64,000 nt of DNA. Source: Pontibacter cellulosilyticus. GTDB lineage: Bacteria > Bacteroidota > Bacteroidia > Cytophagales > Hymenobacteraceae. The position numbers were made by a program, and so were the translations under genes. Below are positions 54,803 through 63,993 of this stretch, piece after piece (the stretch's first letter is position 1; the number at the start of each line of letters is the position of its first letter). The notes beneath the pieces are model-generated. The model did not search any database. It was not told the origin of the DNA and saw only the letters and a program-made list of their open reading frames with translations. The stretch covers positions 310,001 to 374,000 of the forward strand of contig NZ_JACRVF010000001.1 in the NCBI RefSeq assembly GCF_014306105.1. The letters run 5' to 3'.

Positions 54803-54851
54803 AAAAGAAGAAGGGCTATACTTACAAAAGCGAGTATAGCCCTTCTTTTTT
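54803..54851. terminator. Bidirectional terminator with an AAGTATA-type word
   Basis: Left arm 54803-54823 (AAAAGAAGAAGGGCTATACTT) is nearly fully complementary to 54832-54851. It serves the minus-strand phospholipase-like gene and could also back up the sigma-operon terminator. Confidence 0.88.
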
Positions 54852-54864
54852 GATTAGCTTAAGC

Positions 54865-55860
54865 TTAGCTGTTGGCTTTCTTTTGCAGGGCCAGCACGCG
54901 TTTCTCCTGGAAAAGTGTGTTTTTCTTCCACGACTTCTTCTCCTGCTTCAATGCCTTCTTCTGGTCTTTCGAAAGCTTGGAGGCCATCAGTTTATCCAGG
55001 TCAGGTTTACCGCCATCTACCCAGCAAGTATACCAGAAGTTAGATACCACCTCTGCTGAGGACTGCATGCGTTGCGCCACCGTTGGGCCCAGCAACTCGG
55101 CATACTTCTTCGCAAAATCATCAGAGTAATACTGTCTTTTTCTGCCGTTGCGTTCTACTGTTACATACTTTGTTTCCGGAGTAAATGATTTGGTGGCTTC
55201 ACGCTCCAACTCCAACACACCAGGGAAAAGCTTGTGCGAGGCACGAACAACTTCCCAGATAGCAGTTTCAGTGTCTTTTAAGTAAACAGCTCTCTTGTTC
55301 TGCAGCTTGTACATCTCCGCGTGCATCTCCGGTACTTTAGACTCCCAAAGGCTGTGAAGACCATGCTGGTTTGTCAGTTGGCCATCGTAGTTAAGGGTGG
55401 TGTGCAGTGGTACGTGAGCATCAGCAATATAATGGCCAAGGTCAGCGGCATAGAAAAGTATACTGTCAGCGTTTTGCTGCCTGAATGCGTTTGTAAGACG
55501 TTCTTTCATCACCATAACATGCCACGGCACAATGCCATACTTTTTAAGTGTATCTACTGGGTATTTTTCAGCAGCTGCTTTCCAAGATTGTGGCATCGTG
55601 TAAACAGCATCTACGCCATACACATCTACATCAATAAAATGACGCGGTGCTTCCTCAGGGTCGTTATTGCGGCGTTCGTCGGGGCGAACAGACTTCTGCA
55701 CCAGGTAGTCCTGGTTCTGATAGAAGAATCCCTGCATTTGTTTTGGCAATCCGTAGATGGACAACTGGTGTACCACCTTGTGGCCGAAAAATCCCCAGCC
55801 GTAGGAGAGTAAGCTGCATGCTACAAAAGCAACTACAAGCAATGATATCTTTTTGCGCAT
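54865..55860 (-). CDS. Zinc-dependent phospholipase C/S1-P1 nuclease-fold protein
   Basis: About 331 residues from the ATG 55858-55860 (MRKKISLLVVAFV), with a signal peptide ending near YG. The mature protein begins WGFFGHKVVHQ, with a tryptophan-first arrangement as in zinc-dependent phospholipase C/S1 nucleases; further zinc ligands are likely in the FYAADLGHYIADAHVPLH stretch. Substrate unknown. A preceding ATG adds eight residues. Confidence 0.88.
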   Translation of the reverse strand: MRKKISLLVVAFVACSLLSYGWGFFGHKVVHQLSIYGLPKQMQGFFYQNQDYLVQKSVRPDERRNNDPEEAPRHFIDVDVYGVDAVYTMPQSWKAAAEKYPVDTLKKYGIVPWHVMVMKERLTNAFRQQNADSILFYAADLGHYIADAHVPLHTTLNYDGQLTNQHGLHSLWESKVPEMHAEMYKLQNKRAVYLKDTETAIWEVVRASHKLFPGVLELEREATKSFTPETKYVTVERNGRKRQYYSDDFAKKYAELLGPTVAQRMQSSAEVVSNFWYTCWVDGGKPDLDKLMASKLSKDQKKALKQEKKSWKKNTLFQEKRVLALQKKANS

Positions 55861-55951
55861 TTTGTTAAGATAAATCCGGGGCAAAGGTATGAATAGTGTT
55901 CAATTATCTCTCAGAATTTGTTCTGATAGAGTGAAATTTAACACACATTTA

Positions 55952-56791
55952 TTATTGCCCGGCATTAAGTGCAATGTGTTCTTTATCGTCTTTTTTGTTC
56001 TCGTCCAGCTTTACAAGGATAGTGGTGCCAAAATAGCCATTGCCACCGTCGCGCACTACGCGCCATCCCATTTTTTCAAGATCTTCTTTTATGTAGCGGT
56101 TAAGAAAACCATGTGCCACCAGCACAGCTTTGGAATTTTCTTCTGTGGCATCTGCCAGACGCTTTGCTGCATTATGAGCACGTGCTTTTGCTTCTGAAAA
56201 ACTTTCTATACCATCACGGTCAATACCTAAAATCCATTTCACACGGGCAGCTGCAGTCCATACTTTTATAGGCATGCGCATCTTAGGAGAGAACTTACCC
56301 AGTGTAGTTTCGAACTCTCTAAACTCAGGGGAAACCGTAATGACACTATCGTTCCCGAACAAATAATTGGCGGTAGCCTTTGCCCGGTTGATGGAGCTGC
56401 AGAAGATAGAAACTTCTTCTGGTTTCTGAACAGTCAGGAACGGCTTATCTGGCCTGATGATTCCAACGCTATCGTAGTTGATCAAAAACTTGCGGGCTTC
56501 GTCGTAAGAAAATTTACCGTTCTTTTCCAGGTCTGGCTCTCCATGACGGATCAGGGCGATCTGGCGAAGGTTACTATAATCTTCTACCACAGCATCTTCT
56601 GGTTGTATAAAACGGGTATGCTGTGCAACAGGCGTTCCGTTTACTTTTACAAACTCAGCATTGGTGCTTAGCTCTCTGTACTTAGCAGCAATTTTATCAA
56701 TTACCAACTCAGTACCTTTTTTATGCTGTGCAACAGATGGGGTAGCGAAAATTAAAAGATAAACCCCAAGAACAGAAAAAAGCTTCTTCAT
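55952..56791 (-). CDS. Histidine phosphatase (phosphoglycerate-mutase fold), secreted
   Basis: 279 residues with signal peptide. The RHG motif is in IALIRHGEPD near residue 87, with the second catalytic histidine in LVAHGFLNRY near 243. An insertion before RHG (residues 20-80) is not part of the core. Periplasmic phosphatase; substrate unknown. Confidence 0.9.
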   Translation of the reverse strand: MKKLFSVLGVYLLIFATPSVAQHKKGTELVIDKIAAKYRELSTNAEFVKVNGTPVAQHTRFIQPEDAVVEDYSNLRQIALIRHGEPDLEKNGKFSYDEARKFLINYDSVGIIRPDKPFLTVQKPEEVSIFCSSINRAKATANYLFGNDSVITVSPEFREFETTLGKFSPKMRMPIKVWTAAARVKWILGIDRDGIESFSEAKARAHNAAKRLADATEENSKAVLVAHGFLNRYIKEDLEKMGWRVVRDGGNGYFGTTILVKLDENKKDDKEHIALNAGQ

Positions 56792-56902
56792 AAATAAACA
56801 AATTAAAGAGGAGACACAGCCCCGGTTTATTAAGTTTGATTAACTATGAAAAGCAAATAATTTGCCACACTTTAGTCTGGCTACTAATTAGTTAAATAAA
56901 TT

Positions 56903-58282
56903 TTAATGCACTAAATTCACCTTATACTTTCTGCCTTTAATCTTGCCTTCGCTTAGTTTGGCGGCTATACTTTTGCTTTGATTTTCCGGTACTGCCACGT
57001 AGCTCATGCGATCCTGTATTTCTATTTTACCTATCTGATCCGCTTTTAAACCGGCTTCTGCTATTAAAGCGCCAACAATGTCGCGCGGACTGATCCTGTC
57101 TTTGCGGCCTCCGCCAATATGGAGCGTAGCAAAGGCTTGTTGGGAAGAGGGGGCAGTTTCAATTGTTTTGGCCGTTAAAGTTTCTGCTGTTAACCACTCA
57201 TCCATACGCACCTGTTCCCAGTCGCGCAGCTGTTTCTCGTCGCGGGGTGTAGCCAGGGTATAAACGGTGCCGCTTTTGCCGGCACGGCCGGTGCGGCCGC
57301 TGCGGTGCAGGTAAGCAGCAGCATCTATAGGCAATTCATAATGGATGATGTTCTGCAGTTTATCTATGTCCAGGCCACGGGCAGCTACGTCTGTGGCTAC
57401 CAATACCTGCGTGGTGCCGTTGCGGAATAGGGTCATGGCCTTATCCCTGTCTTTTTGCTCCATGCCGCCGTGCAGGGCTCTTGCCACAATTCCTTCTGCC
57501 TGCAGCTGCGCCGAAAGCTCGTCGGCTGCGATGCGGGTGTTCGTGAACACCACCGTTCCTACCGGGTTTATACTTTGCAGCAGTTGCCTTACCGTTTCTT
57601 TGCGCTTATCATGCTCTACTTTAATACCCACCAATTTCACCTTATCCGGGATGGCGTTGGCAGAGGCCTTTACAAACTGTGGGCTTTTAAGTGAGTTGGC
57701 TATCAGCTCTTTCACATCATCAGGCATGGTGGCCGAGAAAAGAATGGTCTGGCGCTTGCGCGGCAGGTTGTTCAAGATCTGGTCCAGCTCTTCTTCAAAG
57801 CCCATTTCCAGCAGCTTATCAGCCTCATCTAAAACAACTTGCTTTACCTGGCTTACATCCAGGGTTCTGCGGTTTAAATGGTCGGTAAGACGGCCGGGGG
57901 TGCCTACCAGCAGCTGTGGCGGATGCGCCAGCGAAGCACGTTCCTGCGAGAACGAGTGGCCCCCGTAAAAGGCACTGATCTTTAGTTGGCCAATCTGTTT
58001 TCCGTATTGCTTCAGCTCCTGCCTTACCTGCACAGCTAGCTCGCGGGTTGGCACGATAACCAGGGCCTGTACCTGCTGCAGCTCAGGGTTTATACTTTGC
58101 AGCAGGGGCAAACCAAACGCAGCTGTTTTACCGCTTCCGGTTTCTGCCTGGCCAGCCACATCCTGCCCCTGCAACAGCAGCGGGATAGCGCTTTCCTGTA
58201 TAGGAGTAGGGGTAGTATAATTCAGTTCCTGCAGGCTTTGCAGCAATGTAGGGTGCAGGTTCAGGTCTTTAAAAGTGGGCAT
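56903..58282 (-). CDS. dbpA: DEAD-box RNA helicase with DbpA RNA-binding domain
   Basis: 459 residues. Q-motif at the start, AETGSGKT, DEAD in VVLDEADKLLEMG, SAT, and HRSGRTGRAG. The C-terminal ~75 residues (RISPRDIVGALIAEAGL) are the DbpA domain, which binds 23S rRNA hairpin 92 in E. coli. Ribosome assembly helicase. Confidence 0.95.
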   Translation of the reverse strand: MPTFKDLNLHPTLLQSLQELNYTTPTPIQESAIPLLLQGQDVAGQAETGSGKTAAFGLPLLQSINPELQQVQALVIVPTRELAVQVRQELKQYGKQIGQLKISAFYGGHSFSQERASLAHPPQLLVGTPGRLTDHLNRRTLDVSQVKQVVLDEADKLLEMGFEEELDQILNNLPRKRQTILFSATMPDDVKELIANSLKSPQFVKASANAIPDKVKLVGIKVEHDKRKETVRQLLQSINPVGTVVFTNTRIAADELSAQLQAEGIVARALHGGMEQKDRDKAMTLFRNGTTQVLVATDVAARGLDIDKLQNIIHYELPIDAAAYLHRSGRTGRAGKSGTVYTLATPRDEKQLRDWEQVRMDEWLTAETLTAKTIETAPSSQQAFATLHIGGGRKDRISPRDIVGALIAEAGLKADQIGKIEIQDRMSYVAVPENQSKSIAAKLSEGKIKGRKYKVNLVH

Positions 58283-58412
58283 GGCAAATGTATAATTTTA
58301 GCAAAGGTACGTTTTCCTGGGGCAATGCTTTTAATTATTACTAAAACGGCTGCCACTGCTATTTCAGGTCATGTATAAAACTATATATACCTGAACTGCA
58401 GTATGCAGTAGT

Positions 58413-59519
58413 ATGGAGAACAAGTATAGTACCCATAAGGAAATAACCATCTGGCTTCTGTTCGGCATTTTGCTGGTATACGTACTGGTGGCCGCGCGGG
58501 AGTTTCTGTACCCGATCTTTATCGCGATCCTGTTTGCTTACCTTCTGTACCCTGTCGAGAGCAGGCTGGAGAAGTGGGGACTGCCCCGGCTGCTGGCTAA
58601 TTTTATTACTGTTATCCTGGCTATGGCATTCTTTGTTGGGATCATTGTTTTGTTGTACCATCAGCTTTCGGTGTTCATCGGCGACTTCCCGACGATGCAG
58701 GAAAACGTGTTAAGCAACCTTGACCGGCTGCAGCATGCGCTGGATAAGAAGTTGGGAGATAAGAGCCCCCGGAATGAGCATTGGCTGCGTCAACAGGTAG
58801 TGAGCGGCCTGGAGCTGAGCGGAAGCTTCCTGAAAGAGTTGCTTTCGGCTACCACCAACACCCTTGTCAAGTTCGGTCTGATGCCTGTGTATGTTTTTCT
58901 GGCCCTGTACTACCGCAATAAGATCGAAAGCTTCATTTATCGCCTTACACCTTCATCCGGCCACTCAAAAGCCAGGCGAATAATAGAGGATGTTTCTACT
59001 GTTACCAAGCATTACATGGCCGGTGTGGTTAGCGTTATTCTGATACTTTGCGTCATCAACTCCACAGGGCTGCTTTTGATTGGTGTACAGTATGCTATTC
59101 TGCTGGGCATCCTATCCGCCTTCATGAACTTTATTCCATACTTCGGAACGCTGATCGGCGGTGCTATTCCGTTGCTGTATACGTTTGTTGTGCAGGGAGA
59201 CCTCAACAAAACGCTAGCTGTGCTGGGCTTTTTCCTGGTCGTGCAGTTCACAGAAAACAATATACTCACCCCAAACATAACCGGGAATAAAGTGAACATC
59301 AATCCTATGTTTACCATACTTAGCATTATAGTAGGAGGGATGATCTGGGGGTTGCCGGGGATGTTTGTGGCTGTGCCTTATTTAGGGATGTTTAAAATTT
59401 ACTGCGACCACACTCCTGAGCTAAAGCCCTGGTCTTTTATGCTGGGCACAGAAGGAACGGAAGAACATGCCCTGACTATTGGAAAAATAAAAACGGCACT
59501 TGGTTTGGGGAAGAAGTAA
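58413..59519 (+). CDS. AI-2E family transporter (PerM/YdiK type)
   Basis: 368 residues with about eight membrane helices in the arrangement of this family, and the conserved C-terminal TENNILTPNITGNKVNINPM and IVGGMIWGLPGMFVAVP stretches. The family includes Na+/H+ antiporters and efflux proteins; the substrate is uncertain. Divergent from dbpA. Confidence 0.93.
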   Translation: MENKYSTHKEITIWLLFGILLVYVLVAAREFLYPIFIAILFAYLLYPVESRLEKWGLPRLLANFITVILAMAFFVGIIVLLYHQLSVFIGDFPTMQENVLSNLDRLQHALDKKLGDKSPRNEHWLRQQVVSGLELSGSFLKELLSATTNTLVKFGLMPVYVFLALYYRNKIESFIYRLTPSSGHSKARRIIEDVSTVTKHYMAGVVSVILILCVINSTGLLLIGVQYAILLGILSAFMNFIPYFGTLIGGAIPLLYTFVVQGDLNKTLAVLGFFLVVQFTENNILTPNITGNKVNINPMFTILSIIVGGMIWGLPGMFVAVPYLGMFKIYCDHTPELKPWSFMLGTEGTEEHALTIGKIKTALGLGKK

Positions 59520-59528
59520 GGAAATTAA

Positions 59529-59572
59529 GATAGCCAGTACACCCTTATGATGATTTAAGTATACTGGCTATC
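59529..59572. terminator. Hairpin between convergent genes, contains AAGTATA
   Basis: Arms GATAGCCAGTA (59529-59539) and TACTGGCTATC (59562-59572), perfect over 11 bp; the loop side carries AAGTATA at 59557. No strong T-run, so termination is likely but not certain. Confidence 0.65.
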
Positions 59573-59584
59573 CCAATGCCATGA

Positions 59585-60346
59585 CTATACTGCTAGCGAA
59601 GGATTTACTGTCGCAGCAGGCGCTGTGCTTCCCATCAACAGCTTACGAAGTGAGAAGAAATGCAGACCATATGCCAGCGGCACTAGTACCAGTGGCAGGA
59701 ATGAAATTGGGAAAACCGTTACCAGTGTATTTGCTGGTTCATTCATAAAAGTACGGAACGGAACCGGAGCAGAAAGAAGCGCAATTGCAACGATGTTGAT
59801 CAGTAGTGCCATACCGAACAGGTTCCAGGCAATTGCCAATCCGCGTAAATTGCGGCCTTGCCCAAAGCAGATGTAAGCAAAAATTGGTGCCGTTATACCT
59901 GTCAGCACATCCCAGTTCAGCCCTTCAAACGTCATCTGCACTGGTGTAAGGCCATCCAGAAACTGCAGCCACAGAAAAACCTCCACCGGAATACGGAATA
60001 CCTGCAGGTACATGAGCCATGATGCTGGGATAGCCTGTATAAACTTCCTCGTTTGTGAGCTGAATGTAAGCCAAAGTATAGCGATCAGGGGCAATGGCAA
60101 AAAAAGCATAAGTTTGGGTGGCATTGTAGAGAAATCAGCTAGAAAACCGGTAAGCGAAAGTATACTTACCAGCACCAGCCAGCCTACAATTATTAGTGTG
60201 ATGGTGGTTATTCGCTTGCTAGTCACGTCCGCAGGCAGGCCCATGCGCAAAAAGGTTTTACGCACTCCAATCAGCACCAACGCCAGACAGATAGCAGTAA
60301 GGGCTATGTAACCGGCTTGAACAAAAGGTAAATAGGTAGTTTCCAT
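59585..60346 (-). CDS. Integral membrane protein of unknown function
   Basis: 253 residues with about seven hydrophobic segments, including LQVFRIPVEVFLWLQFLDGL and ITAPIFAYICFGQGRNL. No family name that I can give with confidence. It lies 63 bp downstream of the AraC regulator start-to-stop direction on the same strand and could be its target. Confidence 0.8.
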   Translation of the reverse strand: METTYLPFVQAGYIALTAICLALVLIGVRKTFLRMGLPADVTSKRITTITLIIVGWLVLVSILSLTGFLADFSTMPPKLMLFLPLPLIAILWLTFSSQTRKFIQAIPASWLMYLQVFRIPVEVFLWLQFLDGLTPVQMTFEGLNWDVLTGITAPIFAYICFGQGRNLRGLAIAWNLFGMALLINIVAIALLSAPVPFRTFMNEPANTLVTVFPISFLPLVLVPLAYGLHFFSLRKLLMGSTAPAATVNPSLAV

Positions 60347-60409
60347 AGGTTTATCTTATACTTTGTACAAAGATAGTGAGCCAGTTAAGAAGCTGTTTAA
60401 CAAAAATTG

Positions 60410-61360
60410 CTATTTTGATTTCTGTCGAAAAACAGCAGGGGAACATCCTGTATATTTTGTAAAGGCACGGCTGAAAGACACGATCTCCGGAAACCCGCAA
60501 ATGGTGCCAACCTCGCCAACGCTTAAATTAGTTTTACGCAAGAGCCGCTGGCTGCGCTGTAGCCGCTGGCCAAGTATAAACTGGTGCGGAGTGGAGCGGT
60601 AAATGCTGGTAAAGGTGCGAAGGAAATGAAATTTAGACATACAAGCCATACTTGCCAACTCATCTAAGGTGCATTGTTCCGAAGGGTTAGAAAGTATAAA
60701 ATCGGTAGCCAGAGATATACGCTTGTGCAACTCCGCCCTCGTACTCTGCTTTGCCTGTGGTATGCGGCTAGCAGCCTGCAGCAGCTCCCGTTTTTGCCCT
60801 GCCAGCGCCTGAAACAGCAGTACCAGGTGCTCGTCCAGCTGCAGTTTGGTGTAGTTGGGGTTCTGTGAAAGAGAGTAAAGTTTTGCCAGGGCAGCATTTA
60901 TACTTTGATTCCTGGTCTGCAGCAGGTTCGGAAACTCTGCCAGTGTTGTATATTGGCTATATTCCGGGCTATCCAGTTGTTGCAGGTCGGTGCTGGCACA
61001 GGAGTAAGTATATTCTTCCCACACGTCCTGGCCCAGGTGCAGGTTAAATGTTTCTATTGGCGTGCTGCTATCAATATCTAGGGTATAATACTGGGCTTTG
61101 TTCGTGATGATAAAGCTGTCTTCAGAAACAGTTACACGTCTGGAGCCAACCTGCACCGAAGAGCTGCCACTGATGTTTGTGAAGATGGAGAAAGGGCCTT
61201 TCAGATCGGGGCGGTGACAAAAGGTGGAAGTGGCATTCATGATCACAACAGGCCACCCTTCTCTCACAAACTTGTTTGCCTGCCCGTTAATCGGTTCCCG
61301 GAAAGCTTTCTCGGTCTGCTGCTTTAGCCAGGTGTAATCCGGAAACTCCTTATGGAACAT
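60410..61360 (-). CDS. AraC-family transcriptional regulator
   Basis: 316 residues. N-terminal sensing domain, then two helix-turn-helix repeats from ~215: LDELASMACMSKFHFLRTFTSIYRSTPHQF and LRKTNLSVGEVGTICGFPEIVSFSRAFTKYTG. The gene upstream on the opposite strand is the decayed relative at 61482. Confidence 0.94.
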   Translation of the reverse strand: MFHKEFPDYTWLKQQTEKAFREPINGQANKFVREGWPVVIMNATSTFCHRPDLKGPFSIFTNISGSSSVQVGSRRVTVSEDSFIITNKAQYYTLDIDSSTPIETFNLHLGQDVWEEYTYSCASTDLQQLDSPEYSQYTTLAEFPNLLQTRNQSINAALAKLYSLSQNPNYTKLQLDEHLVLLFQALAGQKRELLQAASRIPQAKQSTRAELHKRISLATDFILSNPSEQCTLDELASMACMSKFHFLRTFTSIYRSTPHQFILGQRLQRSQRLLRKTNLSVGEVGTICGFPEIVSFSRAFTKYTGCSPAVFRQKSK

Positions 61361-61481
61361 AGTTTTATTTATTTAGATGGTAGAGGCAGAGCATACTTCT
61401 ACTACACTAAATTACGAAATAGTCGTGTTATTATACATAGTACCAATCGCCTTTCTGTTTAATTTAGTGCCCGTTATACTT

Positions 61482-62057
61482 AAGCCGATAAAATTACTGA
61501 AGCCGGACATGCTTCCAACCAAAGACCTACTCTTTGAACGCAACATAGCTGTTATGCCGCTGTAAGAGTTCGTAAGCGAGCTGTCGGAAGTGCGCCACCG
61601 CCATGATGCGTATATGCTCCTGTTCGTGCAGGAAACCAAAGGCGGGGATAACCTGATCGATTTCCGGCGGTATGAAACCGTATCCGGAAGGATGTTTTTA
61701 ATTGGGCCCGGGCAGGCGCATCAGCGGCAATCGCTGCAGGAGCAAGGGGTACTGTCTTTCTCGGAAAAGTTTCTGCAAACTACAGGTATCACGGCACTCG
61801 AAGCGCTCATTCTATTTGGGGCTGTTTACCAGCATCCGTACCTTGACCTGAAGAAAGACCTGCAACAGTTCTAGCTGCAACTTACACAGTTGATATCCTA
61901 TGAGCTGCAGCAGCCAGTTCCGAGCCAGGCTATACTTGCTCGCTACCTGTTTGTACTTTTAAACTACCTGCTGCGCGAGTGCCATGTGCTCCTGAAAGTG
62001 GGCGGACTTATACTTTACAGTATACCAGCCAAAAGGAAGGCATTAATTGCTGCCTAA
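61482..62057 (+). pseudogene. Decayed AraC-family regulator gene with two in-frame stops
   Basis: A single frame runs from about 61482 to a TAA at 62055-62057 but is broken by TAA (61563-61565) and TAG (61872-61874). Across both stops it reads as one AraC-type N-terminal domain: RHRHDAYMLLFVQ, IDFRRYE, MFLIGPGQAH, FSEKFLQ, then a helical linker LQLTQLISYELQQ and ARYLFVLLNYLLREC. The C-terminal helix-turn-helix region is missing: the frame ends 9 bp from the stop of the LytTR gene. Confidence 0.83.
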
Positions 62058-62065
62058 ACTTATAC

Positions 62066-62812
62066 TTAGTGCTTCTCCCGAATCATGTTCAGGAAACCGT
62101 CGCGGTAAGTTTCTCCAACCGGGATCTCTTTCTCGCCTATGTAAACTGTATTACCGTCTACCATACTCACTTTATCAATGGAGATAATGTATGATCGGTG
62201 CACTCGGTAAAAAGGTGGCTGGGGTAGTTGTTCAGCCAGGTCGGTAAGCGATTGATAGGTTACCAGCCGCTGGCCCGGCAGGTATAGCGAAACGTAGTTC
62301 TTCAGGCCTTCTACATACAAAATGTCACTGTAAGCCACCTTCAGGAATTTGTTTTTGCTTTCACCCTTAACAAACATGTAATCTGGTGCTGCCGATGCCA
62401 TTCCCTGCTCGGCAGGCTGTGGGGGTACAGCTGGTGCTGCTTTAACAGTTTCCTGTTGCTGCAGCATACTTTGCGCCTTGTGCACCGCCTTAAAAAACCT
62501 GTCGAAAGGGATAGGCTTGAGAAGGTAGTCCACTACATCGTGCTCGTAACCTTCCAGGGCATACTCCGGATAGGCAGTAGTAAGTATAACTTTGCACTTG
62601 CTGCCGCATATTTTCAGGAACTGCATACCTGTCAGTTCTGGCATTTGAATGTCCAGGAACACGAGGTCTACTTTGCCCTCCTGCACCCAATTAATAGCTT
62701 CTATCGGGCTGGTGGTTTTGCCTACCAACTCCAGGAAAGGCACTTTGCTGATGTAATCGGCAATAATATTGGCAGCGTAGGCTTCGTCGTCAACAGCAAT
62801 GCAGCGGATCAT
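62066..62812 (-). CDS. LytTR-type response regulator
   Basis: 248 residues. Receiver domain with the phospho-acceptor D54 (in LVFLDIQMPE) and K near 102, then a LytTR DNA-binding domain from ~145 with FYRVHRSYIISIDKVSMVDGN. Second gene of a two-component pair with the LytS-type kinase upstream, 164 bp away. Confidence 0.95.
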   Translation of the reverse strand: MIRCIAVDDEAYAANIIADYISKVPFLELVGKTTSPIEAINWVQEGKVDLVFLDIQMPELTGMQFLKICGSKCKVILTTAYPEYALEGYEHDVVDYLLKPIPFDRFFKAVHKAQSMLQQQETVKAAPAVPPQPAEQGMASAAPDYMFVKGESKNKFLKVAYSDILYVEGLKNYVSLYLPGQRLVTYQSLTDLAEQLPQPPFYRVHRSYIISIDKVSMVDGNTVYIGEKEIPVGETYRDGFLNMIREKH

Positions 62813-62854
62813 ATTAAGTTTGGGAGTTAGAGTATTAGAGAGTTAAGGAGTTTG

Positions 62855-62982
62855 GTCTGAATCAGGATTTACAGGATATTTTAGGATCACAGGATTAAAA
62901 TAGCACATTTGTAACTCATTTTTAAAATTATTCATACTTTATATCCTGACCATCCTAACATCCTGTACATCCTGATTCAGAC
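62855..62982. repeat. Inverted GTCTGAATCAGGAT repeat between the kinase and regulator genes
   Basis: Left arm 62855-62879 and right arm 62960-62982 are imperfect inverted copies of GTCTGAATCAGGATTTACAG. The same sequence type borders the 14727-15081 cluster. The kinase stop codon lies inside the right arm. As it separates the two genes of a two-component pair it may affect their ratio. Confidence 0.8.
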
Positions 62983-63993
62983 AGTCTGCAGCTTCAGTTT
63001 GGTTTTATACGTTAAGCCATCCTGCTGTATATCCAGTTTATACTTGCCAGGATAGATCAGGTCGAGGCGGCGGCGGATGTTGGCCAGACCAATGCCGGTA
63101 GTCTGATCTTTCTGGTTTTTGCTGATGCGGTTGCTTACGTCAAAGTATAAGCTATCCTTTTCCAGCTGCAGGTTTATTTCTATCGGAGCGGAAGCGTCGT
63201 CCACCACACCATGCTTCAGGGCATTCTCTACAAATGGGATCAGCACCAGCGCGGGCACCCGTTGCCCGTTCACATGGCCTTGCACGTAGAAGTTTACAAA
63301 AAACTTGTCTTCGAAGCGCAGGCGGTAAATCTCGAGGTAGTTGTGCAGATAATCCACTTCTTTCTGCAGCTCCACTTTGCCGTCTTTGCTCTCGTGCAGC
63401 ATATAGCGCATTAGATCAGATAGCCTGATAATAGCAACGGCCAGTTTATCAGACACCGGGTAAGCCAGGGAGTATAAATAGTTGAGCGTATTGTAGAGAA
63501 AGTGCGGGTTGATCTGTGTTTTCAGAAAGGCCAGTTCCGCCTGTGCTTTCTCCTGCTTCAGGCTGCGATTCTCGCGTTCTTTTTGCAGGGTTGTCTCCAG
63601 TCCCCATACTACGCCTCCCAGAAAAATGCCTGGCATGGCCCAGTAAAGGTTATCGAAGATAAAATAGGAAAGGGTGGTTCCCGCGCCGTAGTTCCTGAAC
63701 CCGAACAGGTGAGGGTACAGGGTTTCTTCTATGAGGTAGCGGAGGGCGATGTAGGTGAGCATGACGCCTGCAACACCCAAAGCCAGCAGCATCCAGTTTT
63801 TATACTTCAGCCAAAGCGGGAACACTAGGAAATAGCAGAGGTAGAATTCCGCTATGCGCAACACATCCTGTGAAAAGGCCAGCATGAGCGTGTTAAACTT
63901 CCAGTTATAGATATAATAACCTAACAGCGTGTAGCCTAAATAGAGCATCCAGCCCAGCAGGTGCAGCCCGATCTTTTTTTGTTGCGCATTCAT
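62977..63993 (-). CDS. LytS-type sensor histidine kinase
   Basis: 338 residues. Four membrane helices in the first ~130, a short coiled coil, then the His-kinase domain with H164 in QINPHFLYNTL and the ATPase end VLIPFVENALKHG plus GIGLANIRRRL. No large external sensor domain. Works with the LytTR regulator downstream. Confidence 0.94.
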   Translation of the reverse strand: MNAQQKKIGLHLLGWMLYLGYTLLGYYIYNWKFNTLMLAFSQDVLRIAEFYLCYFLVFPLWLKYKNWMLLALGVAGVMLTYIALRYLIEETLYPHLFGFRNYGAGTTLSYFIFDNLYWAMPGIFLGGVVWGLETTLQKERENRSLKQEKAQAELAFLKTQINPHFLYNTLNYLYSLAYPVSDKLAVAIIRLSDLMRYMLHESKDGKVELQKEVDYLHNYLEIYRLRFEDKFFVNFYVQGHVNGQRVPALVLIPFVENALKHGVVDDASAPIEINLQLEKDSLYFDVSNRISKNQKDQTTGIGLANIRRRLDLIYPGKYKLDIQQDGLTYKTKLKLQTV

